Notes under the pieces: generated by a model
What the model saw: the letters and a program-made list of their open reading frames with translations, nothing else
Databases searched by the model: none
Told to the model about the DNA's origin: nothing
Shown here: piece after piece, positions 1 to 8,948 of the stretch
How positions within the stretch are numbered: the first letter of the stretch is position 1
Layout of the letters: each line of letters begins with the position of its first letter
From: Isotricha intestinalis
Lineage: Eukaryota > Ciliophora > Litostomatea > Vestibuliferida > Isotrichidae
Direction: 5' to 3'
DNA: 11,517 nt
Assembly (NCBI GenBank): GCA_023807065.1
Contig: JAJJLU010004573.1
Span: forward strand, 1-11,517
Translations under genes and position numbers: made by a program

Positions 1-355
1 AATTTCTTTATTTTAATACATACATCAGATATCATTGATGATATTTCTTCTAAGGAATTTATTTCACCATTTATTCTATTATTTTCTGAATTAATATTAT
101 TTATCATTGATATTAAATATTTTCTATATTTTTCATTGTCTTTATCATATTTTATTAAGTCTTTTATTGTTGTTGATTTTGCTTTTTTTAAATTTGATAA
201 TTTTGTTTTGTATGGAATGTTTATCTTTTGTAAATTCACACAGTCGTTAAATATATTTTCTGGTATTTTTTCTTCTATGTTTTCAAATTCTACTTCTTGA
301 AAATTTGATTTATCTTCTGGTGATAAATTTATAAATATATTATATTATTTTTGAA
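1..355 (-). CDS. Partial unidentified protein-coding stretch, 3' end beyond the left edge
   Basis: Read on the minus strand, this stretch stays open from just after a TAA at 358-356 to the window edge, about 118 codons. From 326 downward it reads as ordinary protein: it begins LSPEDKSNFQEVEFENIEEK and continues with a charged, probably helical region containing NLKKAKSTTIKDLIKYDK and NGEINSLEEISSMISDVC. The codons look coding (many GAA, TCA, CCA, GAC), unlike the nearby spacer. There is no ATG between the upstream stop and an internal Met at about codon 90, so the true start must lie in another frame, in an upstream exon, or be disrupted. It is divergent from the membrane-protein gene at 445. 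I do not recognise a family. A coiled-coil or scaffold protein is possible, but that is only a guess. Confidence 0.5.
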
Positions 356-444
356 TTATTCTATTTTTTCAAAATTAATTATCTTTAAATTATTTACTTA
401 TATAAAGATTATTTTTAATAAAAATGTTATAATATTATTTAACT
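356..444. promoter_or_regulatory. Short divergent intergenic region
   Basis: About 90 bp of almost pure A/T separate the minus-strand open stretch from the large plus-strand gene, so any promoters for the two would have to lie here. An upstream ATG at 424 is followed two codons later by TAA, which supports the ATG at 445 as the first usable start of the large gene. I see no recognisable promoter motif that stands out from the base composition. Confidence 0.3.
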
Positions 445-3400
445 ATGGTAGATTCAAATTTAGTTTCTTTAATAGATTTAAAAGATACATTACAACTTTT
501 AGATATTTATTCAAATAAAATTATTTATATAATATATGAATTTTTTTATATAATAAATCAATATCAACCAAATAATATACTTTTTGAAATATTATTTAAA
601 ATTGTTTATTTTTCACAATTTTTTTTTATATCTATAACTTGGATTCCTTTAAAGGTAGTTCAAATTGATAAATTAATTAATATGATGAATAATATTAAAT
701 CACATATTTATTATCATGATATGATAAAAAATAAATTTCAATATATTTTTTCTCTTATTGGTTGTTTTATCTTTATTATTATAATTATTATATTTATTAT
801 AATTATCATTAAAAATAAAAACAATCCAAATCAACAATTGATAAAATTATTCAATTATATTAATCTTTTTTATATAAATTATTTTTTTATTTTTCATATA
901 AATGCAATGTTATCAGTAACATATTGTAAAGATTCAATTGTAAAATTTATTGAACTTGATTGTTATTCAATCAAGCATATACTTTTAATAATAATGTGTT
1001 TTATATTTTTATTTATTTCCATATTTTATTTATTTTTATTAACAAGATATACAGGAACAATAGGAAATATGAAATCAATGAATATTTATTCAAAAATTAA
1101 TTCAAATTATCATTTTTATTCAAATATTTTTTGTATTTTATCTAATATAATTGGTTTTTATGTTTTTGTATATGGTAGAGACAATATATGGCTCAGACTT
1201 TTAGGTAGAATTAATATTATCATTGATTGTTTAATTATGTTATTTTATTATTTAAAAAAAGTATATTTTTATAATGAAACTATGAATTTAATAAATATGT
1301 GTGGATGGACTTTTTCAATGTGGTTTACATTGTCTTTATTTATCAAAGAAGTTTTAAGTTTCAAACAAGTTTTTTTTTTTATATGTTTTGGTTGGTTTAG
1401 TTTAGGAATAATAATTAAATTATGTTTAAATTTTCAAAAAGAGAATTCATTAACAAATTTATATATATTGCATTCTTCTTGCTTAAAAGATGTTGAAATG
1501 TTTAATAATAATATTTATCATCTTTTAAAAATTGATAGTGAGAACAATAAAATTTTATTAATAGGAATAGTTAATTCTTTTAAAGAATTCTTTTGTAATG
1601 ATATAAGTTTAAAAGAAATGTATGACAATTTTTCAAAGAATAAATTTTTAATAAAAAAATATTATCATCAAAATATAATACTTTTTGAAATTTATAGTAT
1701 TATATATACATTATTACATTCAATGTTAGATAAATTAAAAGATGATATCGTTTTAATTTTATGTGCTTTTCTTTTAAATAGATTAAATAATTATAATCTT
1801 GCAATGTATTATTGCTCAAAATATAAAATTAATGGTTATTATAATAATTTCATGAAATTTTCATTAATTGAAGATTCAAAACAATTAATAATAAAAAAAT
1901 TTAAAGAATCAAATTTAGATCAAATAAATAAAATTGAAATAGGAAAAGTTATTTTATATTATAAATTAATAAATGATTTAAAATTAAAAATTTATGATGC
2001 TGCATGTGAACAATCAAATTATTTTGATATTATAAGAAATAATAATATTACAAATAATTTAGTCCCTGATTTTATTAAAAACGGAAATTTAATTTTAAAT
2101 ATAAGAAATGAAATTTTATCAATTTGGGAACACATAATTTCTTTAAATCCATTTAATAAAGAAATAAAAAATGATTATACTTTATATTTAAAAAATATTA
2201 TTCAAGATATTGATTTATATGAGCAAGAAGAAACTAAAATTTCAAATTTAAAAAATATAAAAGCAATTCAAAAAGAGCAATTTTATTATACATTATTTGA
2301 TTATGAAATATCATCAATAATTTTAATTGATAGTTATGTAATTAAAGGAAAAATAATTTATGTAACATCTAATTTTATATATTTATTTAATTATATTTCA
2401 AAAGATATTATTAATTTAAATATAAAAGATTTAATTCCCAAATGTATTTCTAATTTTCATCAAGAATTATTTGAAGAAGGATTAAAATATTCAAATTTAC
2501 ATAAAATTTTTAAAAAAGAAAAAGATTTGTTATTAAAAGGAAAAAATAATGAATTATATAATATAAAAGGTTTTTTCAAATTATTACCTGATTTATCAAT
2601 TGGTTCAATTTATATCGGTTTATTACAAAAATTTAAAGATAAAGATTTTTTAATCCTTTTAGATAAAAATTTAACAATTGATTCAATGACTATACCATTT
2701 TATTCTTATGAATTAAATAACAATATTTATAATAGAGAAAATTATCCTTTTGGTTTAAGTAAACATATAATTGGATATAATATTTCCATTATTATTCCAT
2801 GTTTATTAAATTTAATTAAATTTGATTTTGAAAATTATGTTATTGAAAAAATAAATATTGATTTAAAAGGAACTTTATATCCTATTATAAATGATATTTA
2901 TTATTTTGAAAAAAAAATAAATTCTTTTCTTGAATCTATTAAAGAATTAAGTAAAGAAAAATATAAATTTGAGAAAAGATATTCTTCTTTAGCTAAAAAT
3001 GCTCAAAATTCATTGAAAGATAATGAAAATAAAGATTATTTAGATTTAATTAATGAATATAATACAAATAATAATCATAAATCTTTTCATATTTCATATA
3101 AAATAACAAAACATACATTTTTAAACAATAAATATATTTATTATAGAGTTTATATTAATAGGGATATTTTTTCTGAATTTGAAATTAAAGAAAGAAATAG
3201 TTTAATTCAACAACAAAATATTACATTTATGTCTGAAACATTCAATAATGAATTTAAAATAAATGATGACAATAAAAGAATAAAATTATTAAATGATTTT
3301 AATAATTTAAATAATCAAAATAATGAAAATGAAGATAATAAAGATATTCAATTTAAAAAAGATAATGAAAAAAATCAAAATGAAAAAATTGAAAAAGAAC

Positions 3401-5484
3401 ATCCTTTAAATAAAAGTAAAAAATTAAAGAATTTAAATAAATCAAAATATTATATTCCATATCAAGATATGAAATCAAAAATAAATAATAATGAAATTCC
3501 AAATTTAATAGTCATAATGAATATAATAAGTTTGATTTTTGCATTATTAACAATGATATTTATAATTTTGAATAATAATTTAATAAAATCAAAATTTGAA
3601 ATTATTCAAGATTACCTTTTTCAAAATATGATATTTAATAAAACAAAAATTATTTTATATAGTATTTATTTTTCAGTTAGTGATTTAAAGTTGTTAAAAT
3701 ATAATGTCATTGGAAACCAAACATGTATTAATGAGAATTTTTGTGCATCAGATTTTAAAACTTTATTTAATTTTGAAATTAAAATATTAAAAGAAAATTC
3801 TGACCAATTAATAAAATTAGATAAAGATTTTCAAATATTACTTGGAAATGATTATAAAATAGAAATTTATGGTAATACTTTTGAAAATTTTACTACATAT
3901 AATTGTAAATTAAATGATATTTTATATCTTATTTTTACCTTTACACAGAAAATAATTCCTGAATTTGAAAATTATCTTTTTCGAAATGAACAATATATTG
4001 AAGTTTATATTGATAGTATTATTCAATATTGTATATTTTATTTAAATTTAAATGAGATAAATGGTTTAAATATATATGAAAAAAAAAAAAAATTAAAGAA
4101 TTCAAGATTTAAAATGCCTCAATATTATTTTATTATAAATTGGATTTTATTTCTTATTTTTTTTGGAGTTTTATTACGGTTTGTAAATAAAATATATCAA
4201 AGTGAATCAAATTTAATTATTAGAATTGTAAAATTTTATTGTGAATCATTTGAAAAATATATTAAATATTTAGATGATTTAAAAAAAAAATTAAAAAATG
4301 AATCAAATGAAGAAAATAAAAATGATGAACATTTAAATGAAAATGAATCTGAAGAAGATAATAGTAGTGATAATTTAAAAACAATTAAACACGAAAAAAA
4401 AAAGGTCAACAATGAAGAAGATAATAAAAAAAAAAAAAAAATCTCAAAAAAAAAATTATCAAAAATGGCTGGATCAAATCTTGAAAAACAAGAAAAAATA
4501 AAAATGATGAAAAGATATTTTTTTATACATAATATAATATTTGCAGTTAAAATAATTATTGTATCAATTATAATAATATCATATTATATAATTATGTATT
4601 TATTATATGAAAAGAAAAAAAAAAAATTTTTAGAATTCGATGATTTTAAAACAACATTGTTAGAAATTATTGTTTCATCATTTATATCTTTTTCAAAAAT
4701 AAAAAACCAAACTATATATTTTTTTTCTTTCATTCAAGAAAAAAAAGAAAAATTAAATCAAATAAATTCAGGTAATAGTCCTATAACTTTTAATAATGAA
4801 ATATATACACAAGAAAATTATACACTTTTAGAAAATAAGAAATATTATTTTGAAATACCTGATGAAAAAGAAATAGAAATTAAAAAATTTAATAATTTAT
4901 TGAGACCATATTCAAGTAATTTAGATACTTCAAAAAATAATAATAATTTACTTTTAATTACATTATATAATAATAATGCTTGCGAAATTATATTTCATTT
5001 ATTTTATTATAATGAAACTAAATATGATATTTGTCTTAATTTTTGGTCTTCTTTTATTACTCAAGGAATTGAACAAAGTTTAATTCAATTAGAAATTGAA
5101 ATTTCACATATTATTGATATATTTATAGATATAAATAAGTCAAATGAAGTTTTAAGTGATTTGAGAATTATTGAAAAATCTTTTTCAAATTGTGATGATT
5201 TTATTTTAAATTATTTATTATTATCTTATAGAGAAACACAATTTATTTTAAAGAATTTAGAAAAAGGAAAACTTGATAATATATATCATTCATTTAAAAT
5301 TGTTTTATTTATTTTTATTTTTGGATGTATACCTTTATTTTTTTCTTTTTTACTTTTTATACGTATGTATTATGTTCTATTTAAAGATTTTATTAATTTA
5401 ATTATAATATTCCCATTGGAATATTTGATTGAAGAAGAAAATTTATATATTGAAATTCATAAATTATATAAGTTAATGTATTAA
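445..5484 (+). CDS. Large multi-pass membrane protein with PAS-like domain (TmcB-like / ciliate PAS membrane family)
   Basis: This is a 1,679-residue protein ending in tandem TAA codons. The N-terminal third carries about eight hydrophobic segments (roughly residues 50-66, 100-123, 136-155, 178-200, 226-243, 256-273, 286-303, 308-327). A helical, TPR-like cytosolic region follows (about 400-600). A PAS-like domain lies at about 620-730, containing FHQELFEEGL, the ciliate-family pattern H-x2-F/L...G, and LSIGSIYIGLLQK. Further membrane spans lie near 1019-1043, 1227-1246, 1361-1388 and 1617-1641, plus a weaker one near 1650-1664. The two long loops between C-terminal spans carry cysteines (1094, 1100, 1154) and N-glycosylation sequons (1065, 1091, 1148, 1421, 1458, 1523), which suggests they face outward. 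Residues 1280-1345 are a charged K/E/N linker. Proteins of this layout are numerous in ciliates and include Dictyostelium TmcB/TmcC; a sensory or channel-like role is presumed but unproven. The frame is fully intact. Confidence 0.8.
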   Translation: MVDSNLVSLIDLKDTLQLLDIYSNKIIYIIYEFFYIINQYQPNNILFEILFKIVYFSQFFFISITWIPLKVVQIDKLINMMNNIKSHIYYHDMIKNKFQYIFSLIGCFIFIIIIIIFIIIIIKNKNNPNQQLIKLFNYINLFYINYFFIFHINAMLSVTYCKDSIVKFIELDCYSIKHILLIIMCFIFLFISIFYLFLLTRYTGTIGNMKSMNIYSKINSNYHFYSNIFCILSNIIGFYVFVYGRDNIWLRLLGRINIIIDCLIMLFYYLKKVYFYNETMNLINMCGWTFSMWFTLSLFIKEVLSFKQVFFFICFGWFSLGIIIKLCLNFQKENSLTNLYILHSSCLKDVEMFNNNIYHLLKIDSENNKILLIGIVNSFKEFFCNDISLKEMYDNFSKNKFLIKKYYHQNIILFEIYSIIYTLLHSMLDKLKDDIVLILCAFLLNRLNNYNLAMYYCSKYKINGYYNNFMKFSLIEDSKQLIIKKFKESNLDQINKIEIGKVILYYKLINDLKLKIYDAACEQSNYFDIIRNNNITNNLVPDFIKNGNLILNIRNEILSIWEHIISLNPFNKEIKNDYTLYLKNIIQDIDLYEQEETKISNLKNIKAIQKEQFYYTLFDYEISSIILIDSYVIKGKIIYVTSNFIYLFNYISKDIINLNIKDLIPKCISNFHQELFEEGLKYSNLHKIFKKEKDLLLKGKNNELYNIKGFFKLLPDLSIGSIYIGLLQKFKDKDFLILLDKNLTIDSMTIPFYSYELNNNIYNRENYPFGLSKHIIGYNISIIIPCLLNLIKFDFENYVIEKINIDLKGTLYPIINDIYYFEKKINSFLESIKELSKEKYKFEKRYSSLAKNAQNSLKDNENKDYLDLINEYNTNNNHKSFHISYKITKHTFLNNKYIYYRVYINRDIFSEFEIKERNSLIQQQNITFMSETFNNEFKINDDNKRIKLLNDFNNLNNQNNENEDNKDIQFKKDNEKNQNEKIEKEHPLNKSKKLKNLNKSKYYIPYQDMKSKINNNEIPNLIVIMNIISLIFALLTMIFIILNNNLIKSKFEIIQDYLFQNMIFNKTKIILYSIYFSVSDLKLLKYNVIGNQTCINENFCASDFKTLFNFEIKILKENSDQLIKLDKDFQILLGNDYKIEIYGNTFENFTTYNCKLNDILYLIFTFTQKIIPEFENYLFRNEQYIEVYIDSIIQYCIFYLNLNEINGLNIYEKKKKLKNSRFKMPQYYFIINWILFLIFFGVLLRFVNKIYQSESNLIIRIVKFYCESFEKYIKYLDDLKKKLKNESNEENKNDEHLNENESEEDNSSDNLKTIKHEKKKVNNEEDNKKKKKISKKKLSKMAGSNLEKQEKIKMMKRYFFIHNIIFAVKIIIVSIIIISYYIIMYLLYEKKKKKFLEFDDFKTTLLEIIVSSFISFSKIKNQTIYFFSFIQEKKEKLNQINSGNSPITFNNEIYTQENYTLLENKKYYFEIPDEKEIEIKKFNNLLRPYSSNLDTSKNNNNLLLITLYNNNACEIIFHLFYYNETKYDICLNFWSSFITQGIEQSLIQLEIEISHIIDIFIDINKSNEVLSDLRIIEKSFSNCDDFILNYLLLSYRETQFILKNLEKGKLDNIYHSFKIVLFIFIFGCIPLFFSFLLFIRMYYVLFKDFINLIIIFPLEYLIEEENLYIEIHKLYKLMY

Positions 5485-5684
5485 TAAAGATTATTTATAA
5501 AAATTAATATTAATAATATTGATTTATTATAAATTAGAATTAAAATTTTTGAAAAATCAAAAAAAATAAAAATTATTCCAGTTTAAAATATGAAAAAAAA
5601 TAAATTAAATATATAAAATTGGAAATAAATGATTATTTTATATATGAGATAAAAAAAGAATAATTTTTATATTTCAAAAGATAT
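5485..5684. other. AT-rich 3' flank / subtelomeric spacer
   Basis: About 200 bp of A/T-rich DNA lie between the stop of the large membrane-protein gene and the GC-rich junction. An AATAAA overlaps the stop codon (5483-5488), but this hexamer is expected by chance at this composition. No open frame with coding character is visible. The short length fits the compact subtelomeres of ciliate macronuclear chromosomes, if the following block is a telomere. Confidence 0.4.
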
Positions 5685-5694
5685 GGGGATTGGG
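5685..5694 (+). repeat. Telomere-like G-strand repeat (GGGGATT type), right end of left arm
   Basis: GGGGATTGGG is one full and one partial copy of a G4ATT heptamer, read on the plus strand as the G-rich strand at the right end of a chromosome would read. It abuts a mirror-image C-strand repeat. The window otherwise contains essentially no runs of four G. Ciliate telomeres are C4-based (Tetrahymena C4A2, hypotrichs C4A4), so a C4A2T heptamer is plausible for a ciliate. The tract is very short, so the call rests on the head-to-head arrangement as much as on the repeat itself. Confidence 0.65.
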
Positions 5695-5711
5695 CCCAAT
5701 CCCCAATCCCC
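5695..5711 (-). repeat. Telomere-like C-strand repeat (CCCCAAT type), left end of right arm
   Basis: CCCAATCCCCAATCCCC contains two AATCCCC units in exact tandem (5698-5704 and 5705-5711) after a partial copy. This is the orientation expected at the left end of a chromosome. With the preceding G-strand repeat it forms a perfect 20-bp palindrome, GGGGATTGGGCCCAATCCCC, at 5685-5704. About two thirds of the 27 bases in the whole block are G or C, in a window that is more than 80% A/T. Coding-like sequence begins immediately after it. Confidence 0.65.
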
Positions 5712-6549
5712 AAAATAAATTATAGTCCTTTAATTTCTGATGCTAATAATATTCAAATTAATACTCATAATTTTATAAATGAAAAAATGAAATATGAAGA
5801 AAAAAAATTCCTACTGGAGATATTGAAAAAATTGATATTTTTATTAGAATGTTAAAAATTAAAAAAAATCAAAATATATATTATGAAAATAAAAATAATA
5901 ATAATAAAGAAAAAAAAGAAAAAGAAGAAGAAGAAGAAAAGAAAAAACAAAATTATATTGAAAATAGAAGAAAAAAAATGGAAGATATAAAAAATATATT
6001 TTCAAATAAAACAAAAGAAAAGAAAAATTATGAAGAAGAATAAAAATAATGTAAACAAAAAAAGTAAATTTAAAGAATTAGTAAAAATTACAAATTCAAT
6101 TCCATTAATTCTTTCAAATCCAAAAAAAAATTTTAAAGAATAATTTTTTAATGACGACACAAAGAAAAAAACACACTCCAAAAAAAAATATAAATATAAA
6201 ACAAATATATTCAAGAAGAAATATAATAAATGAAAATCCATTATCAAATAATTATTACATTAATAATAATAATTATAAAAATTATTATAATAATACTCAA
6301 AATAAATTATATGAATTAGATTATGATAATAATAAAAAAGATAATAAATCTTTATTTAAATTAATTGAAAACGACTTTTTAAATTTTGATGACGGATATT
6401 ATAATATAAATAAAATTTATAAAGGTAGAAATATACAAATTAAAGAAAAACCAAAATATTCAGAAAGAACTTTTAAAAGAGGATATATTATGCCAGTTAA
6501 TCCAATGGATGGAATAATTTCAGCAAAAGCATCAATTTTATGGGATTAA
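5712..6549 (+). CDS. Unrecognised Lys/Asn-rich protein gene, frame-interrupted, 5' end at the telomere-like repeat
   Basis: Four overlapping stretches on one strand look like a single gene. Piece 1 (5712-about 5807) includes SPLISDANNIQINTHNF and the first in-frame ATG at 5787. Piece 2 (about 5810-6040) starts PTGDIEKIDIFIRMLK and becomes a K/E-rich coiled-coil-like tract. Piece 3 (about 6042-6140) includes FKELVKITNSIPLIL. Piece 4 (about 6142-6549) is Asn-rich and ends TFKRGYIMPVNPMDGIISAK plus a short tail to a TAA. The first change fits loss of one A from a nine-A run at 5800-5807. The second and third fit one extra base at GAA-TAA (6041 and 6141). Alternatively, pieces may be separate small genes, with 6151 a genuine start. 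No family is recognised. Coding character right up to the telomere-like block suggests a truncated 5' end. Confidence 0.5.
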
Positions 6550-6706
6550 AAATTTATATATTAATTTTCCTATATTTAAATATTAAACTAATACTTAAAA
6601 AAAAAAATTATAAACAAATTTAAAAAGAATAAATAAAAACAAATAAAAACAAATAAAACAAAAAATAAAATAAAAAAAATAATAAAAACTAATTAAAAAA
6701 AACTTT
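6550..6706. other. Convergent 3' spacer with short A-rich tandem repeat
   Basis: About 157 bp separate the stop of the Lys/Asn-rich gene (+) from the stop of the RBR ligase gene (-), so both transcripts must end here. At 6631-6660 the decamer AAATAAAAAC occurs twice exactly and a third time with one change. This is low-complexity A/T sequence. I see no hairpin terminator and no further gene. Confidence 0.45.
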
Positions 6707-8193
6707 TTAATTTTTCCTACATTTATGTCCTTTTTTCATATCCATAAAATCTCCACAAAGATAACAAAAATCAGTACCACATCTACATCTCATATGATTA
6801 CACCCTTTATTTTTTTCAACCCAAAATTTACATTTAGGACACATTTTAAATTTAGCACCTTTAACAAAATCCATAAATTGTTTATCTAACTTATTAACAT
6901 CTTTACTATCTCTATATTGTTGACAAGTTAAATTTCTATGCCATTCATCTTTACAATTTAAACAATATTCTTTATTACATAAAGGACATCTAAAATGATG
7001 TTCACCAGGATTAAAAAAAAATGCATATTCACATCCTGGAGTAGGACAAGATGAATATTCATTATTATATTCATTTAAAAATTTATTCATTGAAAATTTA
7101 AAATATTTTTTTAATAATTCTTGTTTGAATTTAATGAATCTTGAATAAAATTCGGATGAACTTCTTTTCCACATGAAGGACATTTTATTGGTAAATTATT
7201 TTGTTCTACTTGACTTTTTATATAATCATCAAAACATTTATCTTGAATTGTAACAATTACATGTTAAGAAGTAATTATTTGAATTTAATAAGGAAAAATC
7301 TTCGAGACATATTTCACATTTTTTTAATTGTTTATTATTTTCTTGTTCTTTGTTAAAACGAAATCTTTCTTCTTCTTCTAACATTTTTGCATATTCTTCA
7401 TCGTTTAAAGCGAAATTTTGTATTTGTATACTATTTTCAATAAAAGAATTTTTTATATTTTTATTATTTGGATTGTTAAATGATGGCTAATTATTATTTA
7501 AGATATTTGAATTGAAATTATTGTTGTTTTGTATATTTTGATTGTTTAAAAAAGATGAATGATTAGAAAATGAATTTAAAATGTTGTTTTGATTGAAATT
7601 ATTATTGTTATTTTGGTTTGAGAAAGGATTGTTTTGATTGAAATTTCTATTTTGATTTGAATTAAAATTATTTTGATTGAAATTATTATTGTTATTTTGG
7701 TATGAGAAAATGTTGTTTTGATTGAAATTTCTATTTTGATTTGAGTTAAAATTGTTTTGATTGAAATATTGTTATTTTGGTTTGAGAAAATGTTGTTTTG
7801 ATTGAAATTGTTATTTTAATTTGAGTTAAAATTGTTTTGATTGAAATTGCTATTTTGGTTTGAGTAAAAATTGTTTTGATTTTGGTTACTTTTATTATTA
7901 TTTATTGAGAAATATTTCTGACAAAAAATAAATGCGATTGTACTAAAAATGTCATTGAAATTTTTTCCTTGTAAATTTTCTTTTTGATAATTATGTAATA
8001 TTTCTTTTATATCATTTTGGGATAGGTCTTTATTGTGTTTTGTTGAAAAATAACTAATGAAATATCCAATTAATATTGGATAAGTTTCATTTGAAAAATT
8101 AATATTTGTATTTAATATTTCTTTTATTTGTATTTCTAGATTATTTGATTTGTTTAATAAATATTCATATTCATTATAATTACCATCAATCAT
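6707..8193 (-). CDS. RBR-type E3 ubiquitin ligase, frame-interrupted
   Basis: About 495 codons read from the ATG at 8193. In order: a helical N-terminal region, an N/Q repeat linker, a charged helix, RING1 (from CEICLEDF at 7318), the IBR domain and RING2 at the C-terminus. The IBR has CPTPGC, CPLC, CLNC and H/C ligands in correct order. RING2 has CPKC and KGCNHMRC; by homology with HHARI and parkin, the Cys of GCNHM (6802-6800) is the catalytic one that accepts ubiquitin from the E2. The frame is broken three times: in the repeat near 7767, within RING1 at 7262-7238, and near 7135. There are also a TAA (7818-7816) and a TAG (7489-7487) in frame. The apparent ATG at 7183 is out of phase inside RING1 and is not a real start. 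RING1 has lost one Cys ligand (Ser in its place). Confidence 0.8.
7592..7878 (-). repeat. N/Q-rich tandem repeat in the RBR ligase linker
   Basis: Seven consecutive units, read on the minus strand, each begin CAAAAC or CAAAAT and end TTTCAAT or ATTTCAAT. Lengths are 39, 39, 41, 39, 45, 39 and 45 bp. They encode units such as NQNNFNSNQNRNF (13 residues) and NQNNIFSYQNNNNNF (15 residues). Long and short units alternate in the distal part, giving an 84-bp higher-order period. The 41-bp unit (TATTTCAAT instead of a multiple of three) changes the reading frame. In the second unit a CAA found in its sister copies is TAA, creating a stop. The linker is probably a disordered prion-like spacer with no enzymatic role. 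Confidence 0.8.
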
Positions 8194-8948
8194 TTATTTA
8201 TAAAAAAAATATTTTTTATATATATTATTATGAAAAACTATTTTATGACTATAATTTTAAAAATATCATTTAATAATTATGCAATTTTTCAAAGATAATT
8301 TTTGATAAAAAAAATTAAAAGTTTAGTTTATTTAAATAAATAAAATTATTATATATATTTATATAAATATTAATTTATTTTTATAAAAAATTTATATCAT
8401 CATATCTCAAAATGATTTCATTAATATTAATTTATAATTATTATAATCCACAACTTGATTTATGATTTGGTTTAAATTTATTATTCAAATTTATATTTAA
8501 CTCAAAAAATTATGCCATAAATAAACAGTTTTTTTTATTTAAAATAAAAAAAAAGTATATTCATATTCTAACCAAATTTCTATTTTTTTCTTTAAGAATA
8601 AATTAACTATCAAAAAATTATTTAAAACAAATAATTTCTAACGCAAAACAAGAAGAATTTTTAATTTAATTATAAAAGAAATTCTTTTAATTACAATATG
8701 AATTAAAAAATATTACATCAATTTTTATTATTAAAAAGCAAAATATAACAAATGATGTTAATAAAAAAGAATTTTATATTAAATGTCATTAACAATTGAA
8801 TCAAAAAAGAAATATTTAAAAATCAGTTATAAAGTGGAATAAAAATATTTAAATAAGAGAAAAATTTATATAATGAAGTATATTAAAATAATATTAATGA
8901 AACAATATAATAAAATAATCTAAAATTTAAATATTAAAAAATTAATAA
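8194..8948. other. Long AT-rich divergent spacer, no gene seen
   Basis: These 755 bp lie between the starts of the RBR ligase gene (-) and the flippase gene (+), so promoters for both probably lie here. Stop codons are frequent in all frames that I checked. A stretch from about 8512 to 8876 would be open only if TAA were sense; its TAA density matches chance for this composition. No tRNA-like cloverleaf, GC-rich motif or repeat was found. Confidence 0.45.

Noticed and set aside
6002..6247. Minus-strand open frame rich in Phe and Leu
   Set aside because: It is the complement of the A-rich Lys/Glu/Asn coding strand; its composition and position show that it is a shadow.
7242..7260. Possible 19-bp mini-intron (GTAATTG...TTCAAG, minus strand) at the RING1 break
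   Set aside because: Its removal restores the frame but deletes the zinc-binding Cys pair of RING1, whereas a one-base correction keeps the ligand spacing.
8512..8876. Stretch open for about 120 codons if TAA codes for Gln (ciliate code), with a plausible-looking Gln-rich protein
   Set aside because: TAA occurs in it about as often as expected by chance at this composition, and the 1,679-codon gene to the left avoids TAA completely, so TAA is not a routine sense codon here.
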